64,000 nucleotides of DNA from an uncultured Gemmatimonadota bacterium (GCA_902826615.1 CADEFN010000004.1:434001-498000); one strand, 5' to 3'. Shown: positions 16,482-25,522, counted from the first letter of the stretch. Made by a program: numbers and translations. The notes: generated by a model from the letters alone, not told the origin.

Positions 16482-19148
16482 CTATGACCGAGCGGCGGCT
16501 TGCATGGAGGTGATGAACGACCCGATGGACGTTCCCTGTGCCTGGATCTGGCTGATCGCCCGCTCCATCTCGACGAACTGCCGTACCAGCGCCTGCCGTC
16601 GCCGATCAAGCGACTGCTGTACAGTATCGGCACGGGTCTGCAGGGTCCGTACTGCTGTTTCGAGGTTTCCGGTCTGGGCGATGAGGGGGCCGTTAGGCTC
16701 GATCAGCAGGTCGGAGGCGTTGGTGAGCATGCCGCTGACACCCAGCGTGAAATTGACGCTGCCGATGGCGCCGAGGGCTGTGCCCGTGTAGGTGAGGGCG
16801 AGCCCCTCGGTGGCACCGAGCTGGTTGCCAGTGAGGATCTGTCCGCTGCCGGTGGCTGGGAGACCGCCAATGGTGCCAGCGACGTCGGTCCCTGCAAAGG
16901 TGCTGGCGGCGATGCCGAGCTGCGCGCTGCCGTCAGTTCCACCGGCGGTGTAGGCCACCGTGAATGACGCCGCACTCCCATAACGAGTGCCGGTGATGAC
17001 CAGCTCGTTGCCACTCTTGGACGCCTGCAGGGTCATGCGGTTGGACCCAAAGGCGGTGTTCAGCTTGGTGACAATGGCGTCGATGGTATCGCCATTGGTC
17101 AGCGCAATGCTCCCGGTGGCGCCACTGGCGGCATCGGTGATCGTCAGCGTGTCGGCGGTTGCATCGTCGGCATAGGTGCCCGAGAAGCCGACGCCAGTGA
17201 CGGAGGCGGTTGTCGCGGCCGCAGTGATGTCTACCGCGTAGTTGCCGGGAAGGGATTTGGCGGTCGAGACGAAATAACTCAGCGAGCCATTGGTGGACGA
17301 TGCCCCGGTGTTGAAGAGCGTGGCCACATCCTGAAAGCTGGTGCTGAGGGCGGTCTTGAGGACAGCTTCATCGAGTTTGAGGGTGCCGTCGGCTTGCAGC
17401 GCCAGGCCGGCCATCCCGGCGCGGGTGAAGCCACCGGTCAGCCCGGAGACGCCCGACAGGAGCTGCCCGGTGAGGTTGGCCTGTGACGCGCGCAGCGTAG
17501 AGTTGTTGCGGAGCGGGGCGTTTTCCTTCTGCTGTTCGGCGCGGAAGGTGAGCAGCTCGTTGTACGCGGTGGCGACATCCTTGAGTTTGGTCGCGATCGC
17601 ATCGCCATCCCGATCAAGGGTGAGGGTGGTCGTGACGCCCGCCTCCACCTGCTGCAGGTTGAGCGTGAGACCGGCAACGGCGTCGGTGATGGTGTTGGTG
17701 CTGCGCTGGACGACGACTCCGTCCACACGGGCCAGGGCGTCGGAGCCTGCCACAACCTCGCGCAAGCGACCAACGGTCGAGGTGAGCTGCCGCCCGAGGT
17801 TCACCGTACTGCCATCAGACGCACGGGTGGCGGTGAGGGAAAGGGCCAGCTGCGAATCACCCGCGGCGCTGTCGGTCAGCACGATTTTGCCGTTGCTGAT
17901 GGATGCTGTGGCGGTACGCGTGCCGGCACCAAAGCCGGTGCTGTTGTTGTTGATGCGGTCGACGAGGGTCTGCAGCGTGTCGGCGGGGCCGATGGTCATG
18001 CTGACGGAGACGGTGGTGCCATCGCCGCGCTTGCCACCGATGGCGATGGTATCGCCGGTGACCAGCCCCAGCGGATTGCCCGACACTTCGAGCGCCGACA
18101 AGGCGGTGCTCCCCGCGGCGTTTCCTCCTCCTGCGACGGTGTAGGTGTTTTCGCTCGCCACCACCTGCGTCACGCCACTCCGCCCATTCTTCATGAAGCC
18201 GAGCACTTCGAGAGTGCGCTGTCCGTCGACCGTGGAGGCTGACACCGTGTCACTGGTGACCAGGCGATGTCCCGTTTTGCCACCCGCGGTTTCACTGGTG
18301 ACGGTGGCGTTTCCACCGGCGGCCGCGATCTTGGCGGCGATGGACGCGAGGGAATCGATGGAGAGGTCGACGGCGATGACACGCCCACCGATTTCGATGG
18401 TGGCCGGTGGCGGCCAGGAGACCCCGAGCATGGTGGCAACCGCGGCGGTTGCCGACGACACCTGGTAGGTCTGGGCGCCGCCGTCGCTGGACAGGTTGAG
18501 GGTCTTTGACGAATCCACGACACCTAACGACTGGAGCACGCCTGTGGCGTCGTCCGTGAGCTCGATGCCACGCGCACCGGTGGAGTCGGCGCTGAGCACG
18601 AGCCGATGTTGTGTGCTCCCCGTGCTCAGGACACTGGCCGTCACACCCGTGGGGGTGCTGCCGGCGTTGAGAGCGTTGATCTTGTCCCGCACCTGGGCCA
18701 GGGTGTCTGCCGCGGTGAGCGTGACCTTCTTGCCATTGACGGAGAACTCGCCAGCGAGCCCGAGTGCGGTGCTGGGACTGGCGACGATGCTCCCGCTCAT
18801 CTTGTTGGCGCGTGCGAGGTCAAGCACCTCGACCGCGTACGTACCCGGGTTGGCTCCCGCGCCCGCGGTGGCAGCGACCAGGGTCCGGCCCGTGTTGGCG
18901 CTTACCCCACCTGACACCTTGAATGCGGCAAACGCCGACGAGTCCCGCAGGGCGCGAGATGCATCGCGGAATTTGGCGACCAGCGTCTGGTACTTCCCCC
19001 ACGCCTCGATGCGAGCCTTGGCGAGGGTCTGCTGGTCCTTGACGGGATTGAGCCGACGCTGCGTGTCGAGCGACATGATCTGATCCACCAGATCACGCCA
19101 CTGCACGCCACTGGACAGCCCACTGAAACTGCCAACCGGGTCTGACAT
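16482..19148 (-). CDS. fliD: Filament cap protein FliD
   Basis: The ATG at 19146-19148 follows AAGGAGG at ideal spacing; the longer frame adds a basic stretch that makes no sense. The 888-residue protein starts MSDPVGSFSGLSSGVQWRDL, the FliD N-terminal coil entry ('i.GLaSGld...li..l'), and ends in a long helix with QSLDRRRQALVRQFVEMERAI and the tail SFITSMQAAARS. The middle is long and rich in Thr, Ser, Ala and Gly; FliD proteins are usually 450-650 residues, so the surface domains D2-D4 are enlarged. FliD caps the filament and folds incoming flagellin. Confidence 0.92.
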   Translation of the reverse strand: MSDPVGSFSGLSSGVQWRDLVDQIMSLDTQRRLNPVKDQQTLAKARIEAWGKYQTLVAKFRDASRALRDSSAFAAFKVSGGVSANTGRTLVAATAGAGANPGTYAVEVLDLARANKMSGSIVASPSTALGLAGEFSVNGKKVTLTAADTLAQVRDKINALNAGSTPTGVTASVLSTGSTQHRLVLSADSTGARGIELTDDATGVLQSLGVVDSSKTLNLSSDGGAQTYQVSSATAAVATMLGVSWPPPATIEIGGRVIAVDLSIDSLASIAAKIAAAGGNATVTSETAGGKTGHRLVTSDTVSASTVDGQRTLEVLGFMKNGRSGVTQVVASENTYTVAGGGNAAGSTALSALEVSGNPLGLVTGDTIAIGGKRGDGTTVSVSMTIGPADTLQTLVDRINNNSTGFGAGTRTATASISNGKIVLTDSAAGDSQLALSLTATRASDGSTVNLGRQLTSTVGRLREVVAGSDALARVDGVVVQRSTNTITDAVAGLTLNLQQVEAGVTTTLTLDRDGDAIATKLKDVATAYNELLTFRAEQQKENAPLRNNSTLRASQANLTGQLLSGVSGLTGGFTRAGMAGLALQADGTLKLDEAVLKTALSTSFQDVATLFNTGASSTNGSLSYFVSTAKSLPGNYAVDITAAATTASVTGVGFSGTYADDATADTLTITDAASGATGSIALTNGDTIDAIVTKLNTAFGSNRMTLQASKSGNELVITGTRYGSAASFTVAYTAGGTDGSAQLGIAASTFAGTDVAGTIGGLPATGSGQILTGNQLGATEGLALTYTGTALGAIGSVNFTLGVSGMLTNASDLLIEPNGPLIAQTGNLETAVRTLQTRADTVQQSLDRRRQALVRQFVEMERAISQIQAQGTSIGSFITSMQAAARS

Positions 19149-19215
19149 CTGAGCCTCCTTGCGCGAAGTCCCGGAGTCGGCAAAGTGCCGTCCCCGGGTC
19201 CTGATCCTTCGAGTG

Positions 19216-19244
19216 AGGCGACGCCGGCGACCGCCGGCGCGCCT
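19216..19244 (-). terminator. Strong hairpin between fliC and fliD
   Basis: AGGCG and CGCCGGCG pair with CGCCGGCG and CGCCT across a 2-base turn, a long GC-rich stem starting 22 bases after the fliC stop. There is no clear T run. It probably ends or attenuates the fliC transcript, so that flagellin message exceeds fliD message. Confidence 0.6.
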
Positions 19245-19266
19245 TTCTCGAGACCTGCCGTCGCGT

Positions 19267-20361
19267 TTATCCGCGGAGCAGGGTGAGCACGCTCTGACCA
19301 GCCGAGTTGGCCTGGGCAAGCATGGCCGTACCGGCCTGCTGCAGGACCTGGTTCTTCGTAAAGCGGGTCATTTCAGCAGCCATGTCGAGGTCACGGATGG
19401 TGCTCTCCGCGGCGCTGAAGTTCTGGATGCTCGTGCGGACGTTCTCTGTGGCGGTTTCGATGCGGCTCTGCAAGGCACCGATGACACCGACGGCGACGTT
19501 CGCGTTGGTGATGGCCGTGTCGATCTGGCTCAGCGCAGTCTGCGCGTTGGCCAGGGTCGTCGGGTCCGTGGACACACCGAGCGAGGTGGAGCTGAGGTTG
19601 AGCGACGAACCCGAGATGGAGATCTGGTCGTTGCCCGAGTACTGACCCGAGGACGAGACGAGGAAGGTACCCGTACCGGCGCCAACCGAGATGTTGCCGG
19701 CGACGCTGGTGGCGGTTACCGCCTGGTTGGTGTCGATCGAGATGCCCAGCGAGGTGAAGTTCAGGGTCTGCTTGGCACCCGCGGTCACACCGAGGGTCTG
19801 CGAGGTGGAACCGTTGGTCAGGGTGACCACGGAGCTGCCCGAGGTCAGTGTGAACGCCCCCGTGCCTGCACCGGTCAATCGAACGTCGTACACACCGGTA
19901 CCAGTGCCGAGCGCGGTCGACGAGGTGTTGATCGTGGCACCGAACGCACCGTTGAGCAGGGTGTTGCCCTGGAACTTCACGGTGGCGACGGTACGGTCGA
20001 TTTCGTTCCGGAGCGCCTGGTACTCCGTGGTGATACGCGAACGACCAGCCGAGTCCACGCTGTCCGACGCGGCCTGTGCGGCCAGTTCCTTCATACGCTC
20101 GAGCATCTTCTGCACGGTACCCGTCGCACCTTCAGCGATGTTGAGCACCGAGTTCGCCTGCTCGGAGTTACGCGCAGCCTGTCCGAGAGCACGAATGTCC
20201 GCACGAAGGACGTTCGCGATACCGAGACCGGCGGCGTCGTCAGCTGCACGCGTGATCCGGAAGCCCGAGGACAACTTGGCCATCGACTTCGAGACGTCCT
20301 CGTTGATGCGGGTCAGGTTTCCGTGGGCGCGCAGGGCGCTGACATTGGTGTTGATTTTCAT
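19267..20361 (-). CDS. fliC: Flagellin FliC
   Basis: A 364-residue flagellin. The N-terminal D0/D1 part reads MKINTNVSALRAHGNLTRI and LSSGFRITRAADDAAGLGIA; the C-terminal helix carries ESTIRDLDMAAEMTRFTKNQ and ends AGQSVLTLLRG. The central variable part (residues 160-290) is rich in Thr and Ser and would be exposed on the filament, so it offers sites for O-glycosylation. There is no signal peptide; it is exported by the flagellar apparatus. A sigma-28 promoter and two likely CsrA sites precede it. It is the only flagellin gene in the window. Confidence 0.97.
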   Translation of the reverse strand: MKINTNVSALRAHGNLTRINEDVSKSMAKLSSGFRITRAADDAAGLGIANVLRADIRALGQAARNSEQANSVLNIAEGATGTVQKMLERMKELAAQAASDSVDSAGRSRITTEYQALRNEIDRTVATVKFQGNTLLNGAFGATINTSSTALGTGTGVYDVRLTGAGTGAFTLTSGSSVVTLTNGSTSQTLGVTAGAKQTLNFTSLGISIDTNQAVTATSVAGNISVGAGTGTFLVSSSGQYSGNDQISISGSSLNLSSTSLGVSTDPTTLANAQTALSQIDTAITNANVAVGVIGALQSRIETATENVRTSIQNFSAAESTIRDLDMAAEMTRFTKNQVLQQAGTAMLAQANSAGQSVLTLLRG

Positions 20362-20366
20362 CTGGA

Positions 20367-20403
20367 CTGCTCCTTGGGTTGTAAGTCGGGGAATCCGTTC
20401 CCC
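20367..20403 (-). promoter_or_regulatory. Two-site CsrA target in the fliC leader
   Basis: On the minus strand the leader has a perfect hairpin GGGGAA-CGGA-TTCCCC (20388-20403), with GGA in the loop as CsrA requires, and downstream the Shine-Dalgarno sequence CAAGGAGC (around 20371-20376), a second GGA site. This matches the layout of the Bacillus hag leader, where CsrA bridges a hairpin site and the ribosome site. csrA and fliW are both in this window. Confidence 0.65.
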
Positions 20404-20444
20404 TCAGGGTGCCCGGCGGGATGCCGTTCACCCTCCAAGTGCGT

Positions 20445-20472
20445 GTATCGGACGGGGGGAGGAAAAGCTTTA
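20445..20472 (-). promoter_or_regulatory. Sigma-28 (FliA) promoter of fliC
   Basis: On the minus strand, TAAA, 16 bases, then TCCGATAC, close to the consensus TAAA-N15-GCCGATAA. The -10 element ends about 84 bases before the fliC ATG, giving a leader long enough to hold the two CsrA sites. Confidence 0.75.
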
Positions 20473-20476
20473 GTAC

Positions 20477-20573
20477 AGAAGCACGAGAAGCACGGGAGGC
20501 ACGGGAAGCACGGTCATGGTTGTGCCTCTCGTGCCTCGCGTGCCTCTCGTTCCTCTCGTTCCTCCCGTGCCTC
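20477..20573. repeat. Inverted arrays of 9-bp tandem repeats
   Basis: Left arm: GCACGAGAA, GCACGGGAG, GCACGGGAA, GCACGG. Right arm: CCTCTCGTG, CCTCGCGTG, CCTCTCGTT (twice), CCTCCCGTG, CCTCC. The arms are complementary, so the region can form a long hairpin. It sits after the FkbM gene stop and upstream of the fliC promoter and may act as a terminator or insulator. A related tandem array lies between flgF and flgG. Confidence 0.75.
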
Positions 20574-20578
20574 CGCCC

Positions 20579-21406
20579 CTACGCCGCCAGTGCGGGTGCC
20601 TCGGGGTGCCGGAAGAGCACATTGAAGACGTAGTTGGTCTCGGGCGACTGATTGGGCTCGAGCTTCTGGATCCACGTCTGTCCCGGCTGAAAGAGATAGG
20701 TCTCGTAACCCAGCTCCGACATCACGCTGCGCAGCATGTTCTCACTCGCTCCCATCGACTCCAGCCCGAAACGGTTCACCTCGGCGATGACAAAGGGGAT
20801 CCGATATTGAGCGATGAGCTTGCGCGCCCCGACCAAAATTGCGAACTCCGCGCCCTCGGCGTCGATCTTGATGGCCTTGAGACGGCTCATGTCCCGGGTG
20901 CCGAAGAACTCGTCGAGTGATGTGATGTAGACTTTTCGTGTGTTGGGCGTCACACGGGAGCGTTCATTGAACGGATGCCGACCCACGTCCCACAAGGCAT
21001 GGCCGCCATCGTTGTCGGCATTGACAAAGAACTCGCCGACGCTGGGCCGAGCACCCACCGCCATGTGGATGGGCCGAATCTGGGTGAAGCTGTTGGCGTC
21101 GATGTGCTCGACGAGATGCAGAAAGTTTGATGGCTCCGGCTCAAACGAGTACACGGTGCCGGTGGGCCCAACGAGGGCCGCGGCCAGCATCGAGAAGTAG
21201 CCGACGTGGGCCCCGATGTCGATGAAGGTGTCACCGGGCTGCAGCAGGGTTCCAATGAAGTTGCTGGTTTCGGACTCGTAGAGCCGGCCTGCCGCGAAGT
21301 CCTCGAGCATCGCCCGCTGGCTCATCTGCGCCGGGTCCAGGAGATAGCTGAGTTTGTGGACGCCGTTGGGCGCGGTAAGCGTGAAGGAAAATTCCTGGCG
21401 AGACAT
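20579..21406 (-). CDS. FkbM family methyltransferase
   Basis: Start chosen at the ATG at 21404-21406; the longer frame only overlaps the neighbouring gene. The 275-residue protein has an AdoMet fold: IDIGAHVGYFSMLAA near residues 64-78 (motif I), YSFEPEPSN near 88-96, and the FkbM pattern LKAIKIDAEGAEFAILVGA near 187-205. The family O-methylates sugars or small molecules. It is 22 bases downstream of the giant glycosyltransferase gene and next to fliC, so methylation of a flagellin glycan is the likely job; this is inference from position. Confidence 0.85.
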   Translation of the reverse strand: MSRQEFSFTLTAPNGVHKLSYLLDPAQMSQRAMLEDFAAGRLYESETSNFIGTLLQPGDTFIDIGAHVGYFSMLAAALVGPTGTVYSFEPEPSNFLHLVEHIDANSFTQIRPIHMAVGARPSVGEFFVNADNDGGHALWDVGRHPFNERSRVTPNTRKVYITSLDEFFGTRDMSRLKAIKIDAEGAEFAILVGARKLIAQYRIPFVIAEVNRFGLESMGASENMLRSVMSELGYETYLFQPGQTWIQKLEPNQSPETNYVFNVLFRHPEAPALAA

Positions 21407-21428
21407 GGTCGGCGGGTGAGGCGTTGGA

Positions 21429-24400
21429 CTACCAGAGGGGAGCGAGGATTTCAAGGAGCCGGGCCGTCTGTGCACGCCAGGTGAGCGGCGCCATGGCGAC
21501 CGCTCCGGCAACACCAAGGGCTCGGCGCCCTGCACTGTCGGTGTAGAGTGTTTCGAGGGCGGCCACCATCTCGTCGACCGAGGACTCACCCCAGCCGTCG
21601 TGACCACGGAAGAAGTGCGTGGGTGGCACCACTCCGCGCTGCGTGGGCAGTGGAAGGCACCCCTGCATCGCCACGAGGTCGAGATGTCCGGTATTGGCCG
21701 AAACGATCGTGGGCACACCGCTGGCCATGCACTCCATGGCCACCAGGTTGGTGCCTCCCTCACAGCGGTTGGGGAAGAGGGCGACGTCGGCTTCGCGAAT
21801 GACCTGCGCCATGAAGGCGTTGGGTTGCGGGCCCACATCGACATGCGACGCAGCCGGAATGCCGTTGGCGGCAAGCCAGGGCGTCAGCTGCAACTGCCCA
21901 TTCACCACATCGGGACGCCCCTGCACGTGACCTGCCAGGTCGAGATCGACCAGGAGCTGGGGCCAGGCGTTGTGCCAGGCCGTCACCAGTACGGCGTCGG
22001 GGTGTGTGGTGACAAAACGACGAAAGGCGGCAATGACCAGATCCTGCCCCTTGCGATACTCGAGTTTGCCGCCGGAGAAGATGACAAAACGCCCGGGGAA
22101 GAGCCCGCGTCCGGGAGCGGGGTGGAAGATGGATGGATCGACCCCCTGCAGCAGCGTGGTGACGTTGTGAATACCGCCACTGCGCAACACTTCGGTGTTC
22201 CAGGTGGAGCCGGCCACGATCAGGTCGAAGGCCTGCGCACGTGCACGCATCTCGCCATCGCAGGCAGTGTCTTCCAAAAAGACCACACCCACGTTGCGCC
22301 GCGCGGGCGTGTGGCTTTCGCTCCCGTTGCCGGCGAGCCGGTTCCCCAGACCACGCAGCATCATTCCATTGGAGACCGCACGTCGCGCGCCGTCACCGGT
22401 GAGCAACACGTCCTCGGAGCCGCCAAAGCGGCCCGCCAGACGCGAGACCATCAACGGAGGGAGTGTCGTCAGGTTGGCCGTGACAACCGCCGGACATACC
22501 TGGCCGCCCAGCATGAGTTCGAGAGCGAGGTTGGCGCCGTAGACGCCCCAACCCGTATCGCCGCGCAACTCCCAGTCGATGCCTAACGTGTTGTGCTCCA
22601 CCTTGGCATGCGACTCGCCCGCTTGGTCTGCCGGTTGGCCCGTCAGGTCGCGCAACACATGCGGCAACAGGAGCACGACGGACTGTGCAACGCTGGCGTC
22701 GTCCACGGGATCGAGCGTGACTTCCTGGCTCCAGCCGAGTGCGAGGAGGTGATACCCGACGCTCACTCCCCACTGCGCGAGTGGGGAGCTGGCGGGCACC
22801 ACGTTGTCGATGACCACCACGTCGGGCCGACGCAGTCCATCGGGCCAGGCGCCGTGGTCGGGCGCGGCATGAACAATCAACCGGCTGCCGGCATCGAGCG
22901 AATAATTTGACAGCGTGTCCGTCACGTCCACGCGAACGGCGGGTGCACGGCGCTGCGTCATCCCCCGGATTCGGTCACCATCAGCAGGAGCGCCCACTAT
23001 GGTCATGTGCATCGGGGCGCTGGGAGCGAGCGCGACTTCCATGCTCACGAGGCCAAGACCGGGCCGCATCTCGACAAAGTGGTCACCCGGCCGCACGATC
23101 TCGGCAAGAAATTCGCGGAGCGCGAGATGTGCCCCTCGCCCGATCAGCTCTGCCTCATACTCGGCAAACACATCAGCGCGGGCCAGCAGTGCCAGCGGAG
23201 CCCAGACATCAAAACGCGATCGTCCGTCGGGAGTGCGCGTGACTGAGGGCAGCGTGATTACATCCTCGACCACTTCGGAGTCGCCCGCCTGACCGGCACG
23301 TGCGGCCAGTGCGTCCGCCACCTGCGCAAACACCGTCGCCCAGTCGCCAGGTACCGGCTGCCGGAAGAGGCGCATGGTGGGATACCAGGGCGAGTCGGTG
23401 CGGTCGAGCATCCAGCGAAAGTCGGGGACATGCGGGAGCAGCAGCCAGGTTTCCCTGCCTAACGCCCCCGCCAGGTGTGCGACTGAGGTATCGACAGTGA
23501 CGACGAGGTCGAGGGCATGGATCGCGGCGGCGGTATCCCGAAAGTCGGTCAGCTCGGGGGCAAGGTCGGTGATCCCCGAGTCGCCAAGCGATCGCAGCGC
23601 CTCTTCCGGGGCATCGCCCTTCTGGAGCGAGAACGCCACGACACCGGGGATGCGTGCCAGCGCCGCCATGGCATCGAGCGGTGCGGAACGCATGACGTCA
23701 CGCGCATGGATGGGGTTCCCTGCCCACACCACGCCGACACGCAAACCACTCGCAGCAGCAACCGATGCCGCCACGGGCCGCGGTTCGACGGGCAGATACG
23801 GAACCCGGGACGGGATGGTGTGGAGCGTGGTCTGCGCGAGCCACGGCAACGACATCAGACTGCAATGGAGATCGTAATGCGGGAGTGGCGCGCCCCTGGC
23901 TATCGCCTCGTCCACGCCATCAGCGCCCGCGAGCAAGGGCACCACCGGCCACGGGGCCTCGACGATCACCCGCCCTGATCCGTGCTCCTTGAGCCATGCT
24001 GCGTACCGCACAAACTGGAAGACGTCGCCAACCCCCTGCTCGGCGTGGAGCAGAATCGTGCGGCCATCGAGCGCATCACCGGTCCACTCGCCGGGACCGT
24101 AGTCGTGATGATCAAGGACTGCCGACACCAGGCGTTTGCGCCACTCAAACTGCCGCCAGCCGCGCTCGAAGTCGCCGCGCAGCAACCAGAGCAGGGCCAG
24201 ATTCCAGTTGGTGTTCCTGTTGTCGGGGTCGCGAGAGAGGGCCTCCTGGTAGAGGGCCTCGCATGCGTCGTAGTCGCCGCGTTCCATGGCCACATTGGCC
24301 AGGAGGTTGAACGCTTCGGCGTAGTCGGGGTCGGCGTCGAGGGCGCGGCGTGCCCAATGCTCGACCATCGCATGGTTCATTTCGCGCTCGTACACAGACG

Positions 24401-25070
24401 CACAATTGCCGAGGATGACCGGATCGTGCGGTGCCAGTTCCACGGCCCGTACGAACGCGCGATGGGCGTCGGCAAACCGGCGTTCTTCCTTGTAGAGTGT
24501 GCCGAGGTTGCTGAGAGCGTTGAGATGCGATGGCGCCAGTGTCAGCGCCCGTTCAAGTGAGGCAATGGCTGCGGCGGGCTCGCGCAAACCGCGGAGAGCG
24601 AGCCCCCGATTACTCCAGAAGTCGGCCGCCTCGGGGTCGAGGGCAATGGCCCGGTCATATGCTTCCACCGCCTCACGGCAGCGGAACATCTCCAGGAGCA
24701 CGTTGGCGTGGTTGTTCTGCCAGCCAGCGCGCCCGGGTTCGAGTGCTGTCGCTCGCGCAAAGCAGAGCTCCGCGCGCGTGTTGTCGCCACGCTGAGCGGC
24801 GATGAGCCCCAGGTTGTTCCAGGCTTCGCCGTAGGCCGCATCTGCCTCAACCGCGCGTTGCAGCAACGGGAGTGCGTCATCGGTTCTGCCGGCGGCGTGA
24901 AGGAGGGCTCCGAGATTGTTGAGGGCCACGGCATGCGCCGGCTCCCGGGTGAGCACCTTGCGATACCACCGCTCCGCTTCGGCCGTCTGGCCGGCGAGAT
25001 GTGCGCGGACCGCCAGGGCGATATCGCCGGAGGCGGTGTGCGCGCGCGAAGGAGCAACCGTGGGTGTCAG
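21429..25070 (-). CDS. Large TPR protein with two glycosyltransferase domains
   Basis: About 1213 residues if read from the CTG at 25068-25070; the first usual start is GTG at 24956 (1175 residues). I prefer the CTG because the extra 38 residues complete a TPR unit (AVRAHLAGQTAEAERWYRK), GAGGAG lies 8 bases before it, and it overlaps the fliW stop. Order, counted from the GTG: TPR units 1-270 (such as EAWNNLGLIAAQRGD); a GT9/TPR-linked domain 285-570 (HAEQGVGDVFQFVRY, VVWAGNPIHARD, VTVDTSVAHLAGALG); a degraded methyltransferase-like part 590-740; and a GT-B domain 800-1175 with FSGGKLEYRKGQD and EGGTNLVAMECMASG. It probably builds a flagellin glycan in the cytoplasm. Confidence 0.82.
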   Translation of the reverse strand: MTPTVAPSRAHTASGDIALAVRAHLAGQTAEAERWYRKVLTREPAHAVALNNLGALLHAAGRTDDALPLLQRAVEADAAYGEAWNNLGLIAAQRGDNTRAELCFARATALEPGRAGWQNNHANVLLEMFRCREAVEAYDRAIALDPEAADFWSNRGLALRGLREPAAAIASLERALTLAPSHLNALSNLGTLYKEERRFADAHRAFVRAVELAPHDPVILGNCASVYEREMNHAMVEHWARRALDADPDYAEAFNLLANVAMERGDYDACEALYQEALSRDPDNRNTNWNLALLWLLRGDFERGWRQFEWRKRLVSAVLDHHDYGPGEWTGDALDGRTILLHAEQGVGDVFQFVRYAAWLKEHGSGRVIVEAPWPVVPLLAGADGVDEAIARGAPLPHYDLHCSLMSLPWLAQTTLHTIPSRVPYLPVEPRPVAASVAAASGLRVGVVWAGNPIHARDVMRSAPLDAMAALARIPGVVAFSLQKGDAPEEALRSLGDSGITDLAPELTDFRDTAAAIHALDLVVTVDTSVAHLAGALGRETWLLLPHVPDFRWMLDRTDSPWYPTMRLFRQPVPGDWATVFAQVADALAARAGQAGDSEVVEDVITLPSVTRTPDGRSRFDVWAPLALLARADVFAEYEAELIGRGAHLALREFLAEIVRPGDHFVEMRPGLGLVSMEVALAPSAPMHMTIVGAPADGDRIRGMTQRRAPAVRVDVTDTLSNYSLDAGSRLIVHAAPDHGAWPDGLRRPDVVVIDNVVPASSPLAQWGVSVGYHLLALGWSQEVTLDPVDDASVAQSVVLLLPHVLRDLTGQPADQAGESHAKVEHNTLGIDWELRGDTGWGVYGANLALELMLGGQVCPAVVTANLTTLPPLMVSRLAGRFGGSEDVLLTGDGARRAVSNGMMLRGLGNRLAGNGSESHTPARRNVGVVFLEDTACDGEMRARAQAFDLIVAGSTWNTEVLRSGGIHNVTTLLQGVDPSIFHPAPGRGLFPGRFVIFSGGKLEYRKGQDLVIAAFRRFVTTHPDAVLVTAWHNAWPQLLVDLDLAGHVQGRPDVVNGQLQLTPWLAANGIPAASHVDVGPQPNAFMAQVIREADVALFPNRCEGGTNLVAMECMASGVPTIVSANTGHLDLVAMQGCLPLPTQRGVVPPTHFFRGHDGWGESSVDEMVAALETLYTDSAGRRALGVAGAVAMAPLTWRAQTARLLEILAPLW

Positions 25071-25522
25071 AGGGTGAACTCCTCGCGAATCCCGAAGGCG
25101 TCATCGGGGCGGATACTCTGGTAGCCCTGACCCGCGCGTGCATTGAACATGAGCGGGGCATGGAGATTGGCCGTGCAGGGCTGCGAGGGCTCAGGCGGCA
25201 TCGTCACGATCGAGAGCACCAGGATGTCTTCGGCGTTCGCCGTGCCTAACCGTGCCTTGTCGGACTCCGTCAGCTCGATGTGGAACTTCGGGAAGACCAT
25301 GAAGGGGTCGACGAGCAGAAAGACGAGGGCGGAGAACTCGATGGATTGCAGCCAGAACACGCCATCGCGTGGCGTGGGCAGGAGCGCAAAACGGGTGGCG
25401 CCCGGAAAGCCGTACAGTCCTTCGGCGAAGGCGACGATCTGGTCCGGGGCGACGGGAATGGGCCCCAGCACTTCCGACGCAACCGTGATGGGCGCGGCGG
25501 TTTCGGCAGTCACAGCGGTCAT
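25067..25522 (-). CDS. fliW: Flagellar assembly factor FliW
   Basis: A 151-residue beta-rich protein with the FliW pattern: IVAFAEGLYGFPGATRFALL near residues 28-47 (in pieces FAEGLYGFP), WLQSIEFSALVFLLVDP, and LVLSIVTMP. FliW binds both flagellin and CsrA: when flagellin builds up FliW leaves CsrA, which then blocks fliC translation. Its ATG overlaps the flgL stop by 4 bases. csrA is not adjacent but lies at 56.5 kb, after flgK. Confidence 0.92.
   Translation of the reverse strand: MTAVTAETAAPITVASEVLGPIPVAPDQIVAFAEGLYGFPGATRFALLPTPRDGVFWLQSIEFSALVFLLVDPFMVFPKFHIELTESDKARLGTANAEDILVLSIVTMPPEPSQPCTANLHAPLMFNARAGQGYQSIRPDDAFGIREEFTL

Noticed and set aside
19160-19190. GCCGACTC before fliD as a sigma-28 -10
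   Set aside because: No -35 match at 15 or 16 bases, and the -10 lacks TA; fliD probably relies on read-through or another promoter.
19159-20625. 488-residue plus-strand open frame
   Set aside because: It is antisense to fliC and has no recognisable domain; long shadow frames are usual opposite flagellin genes in GC-rich DNA.
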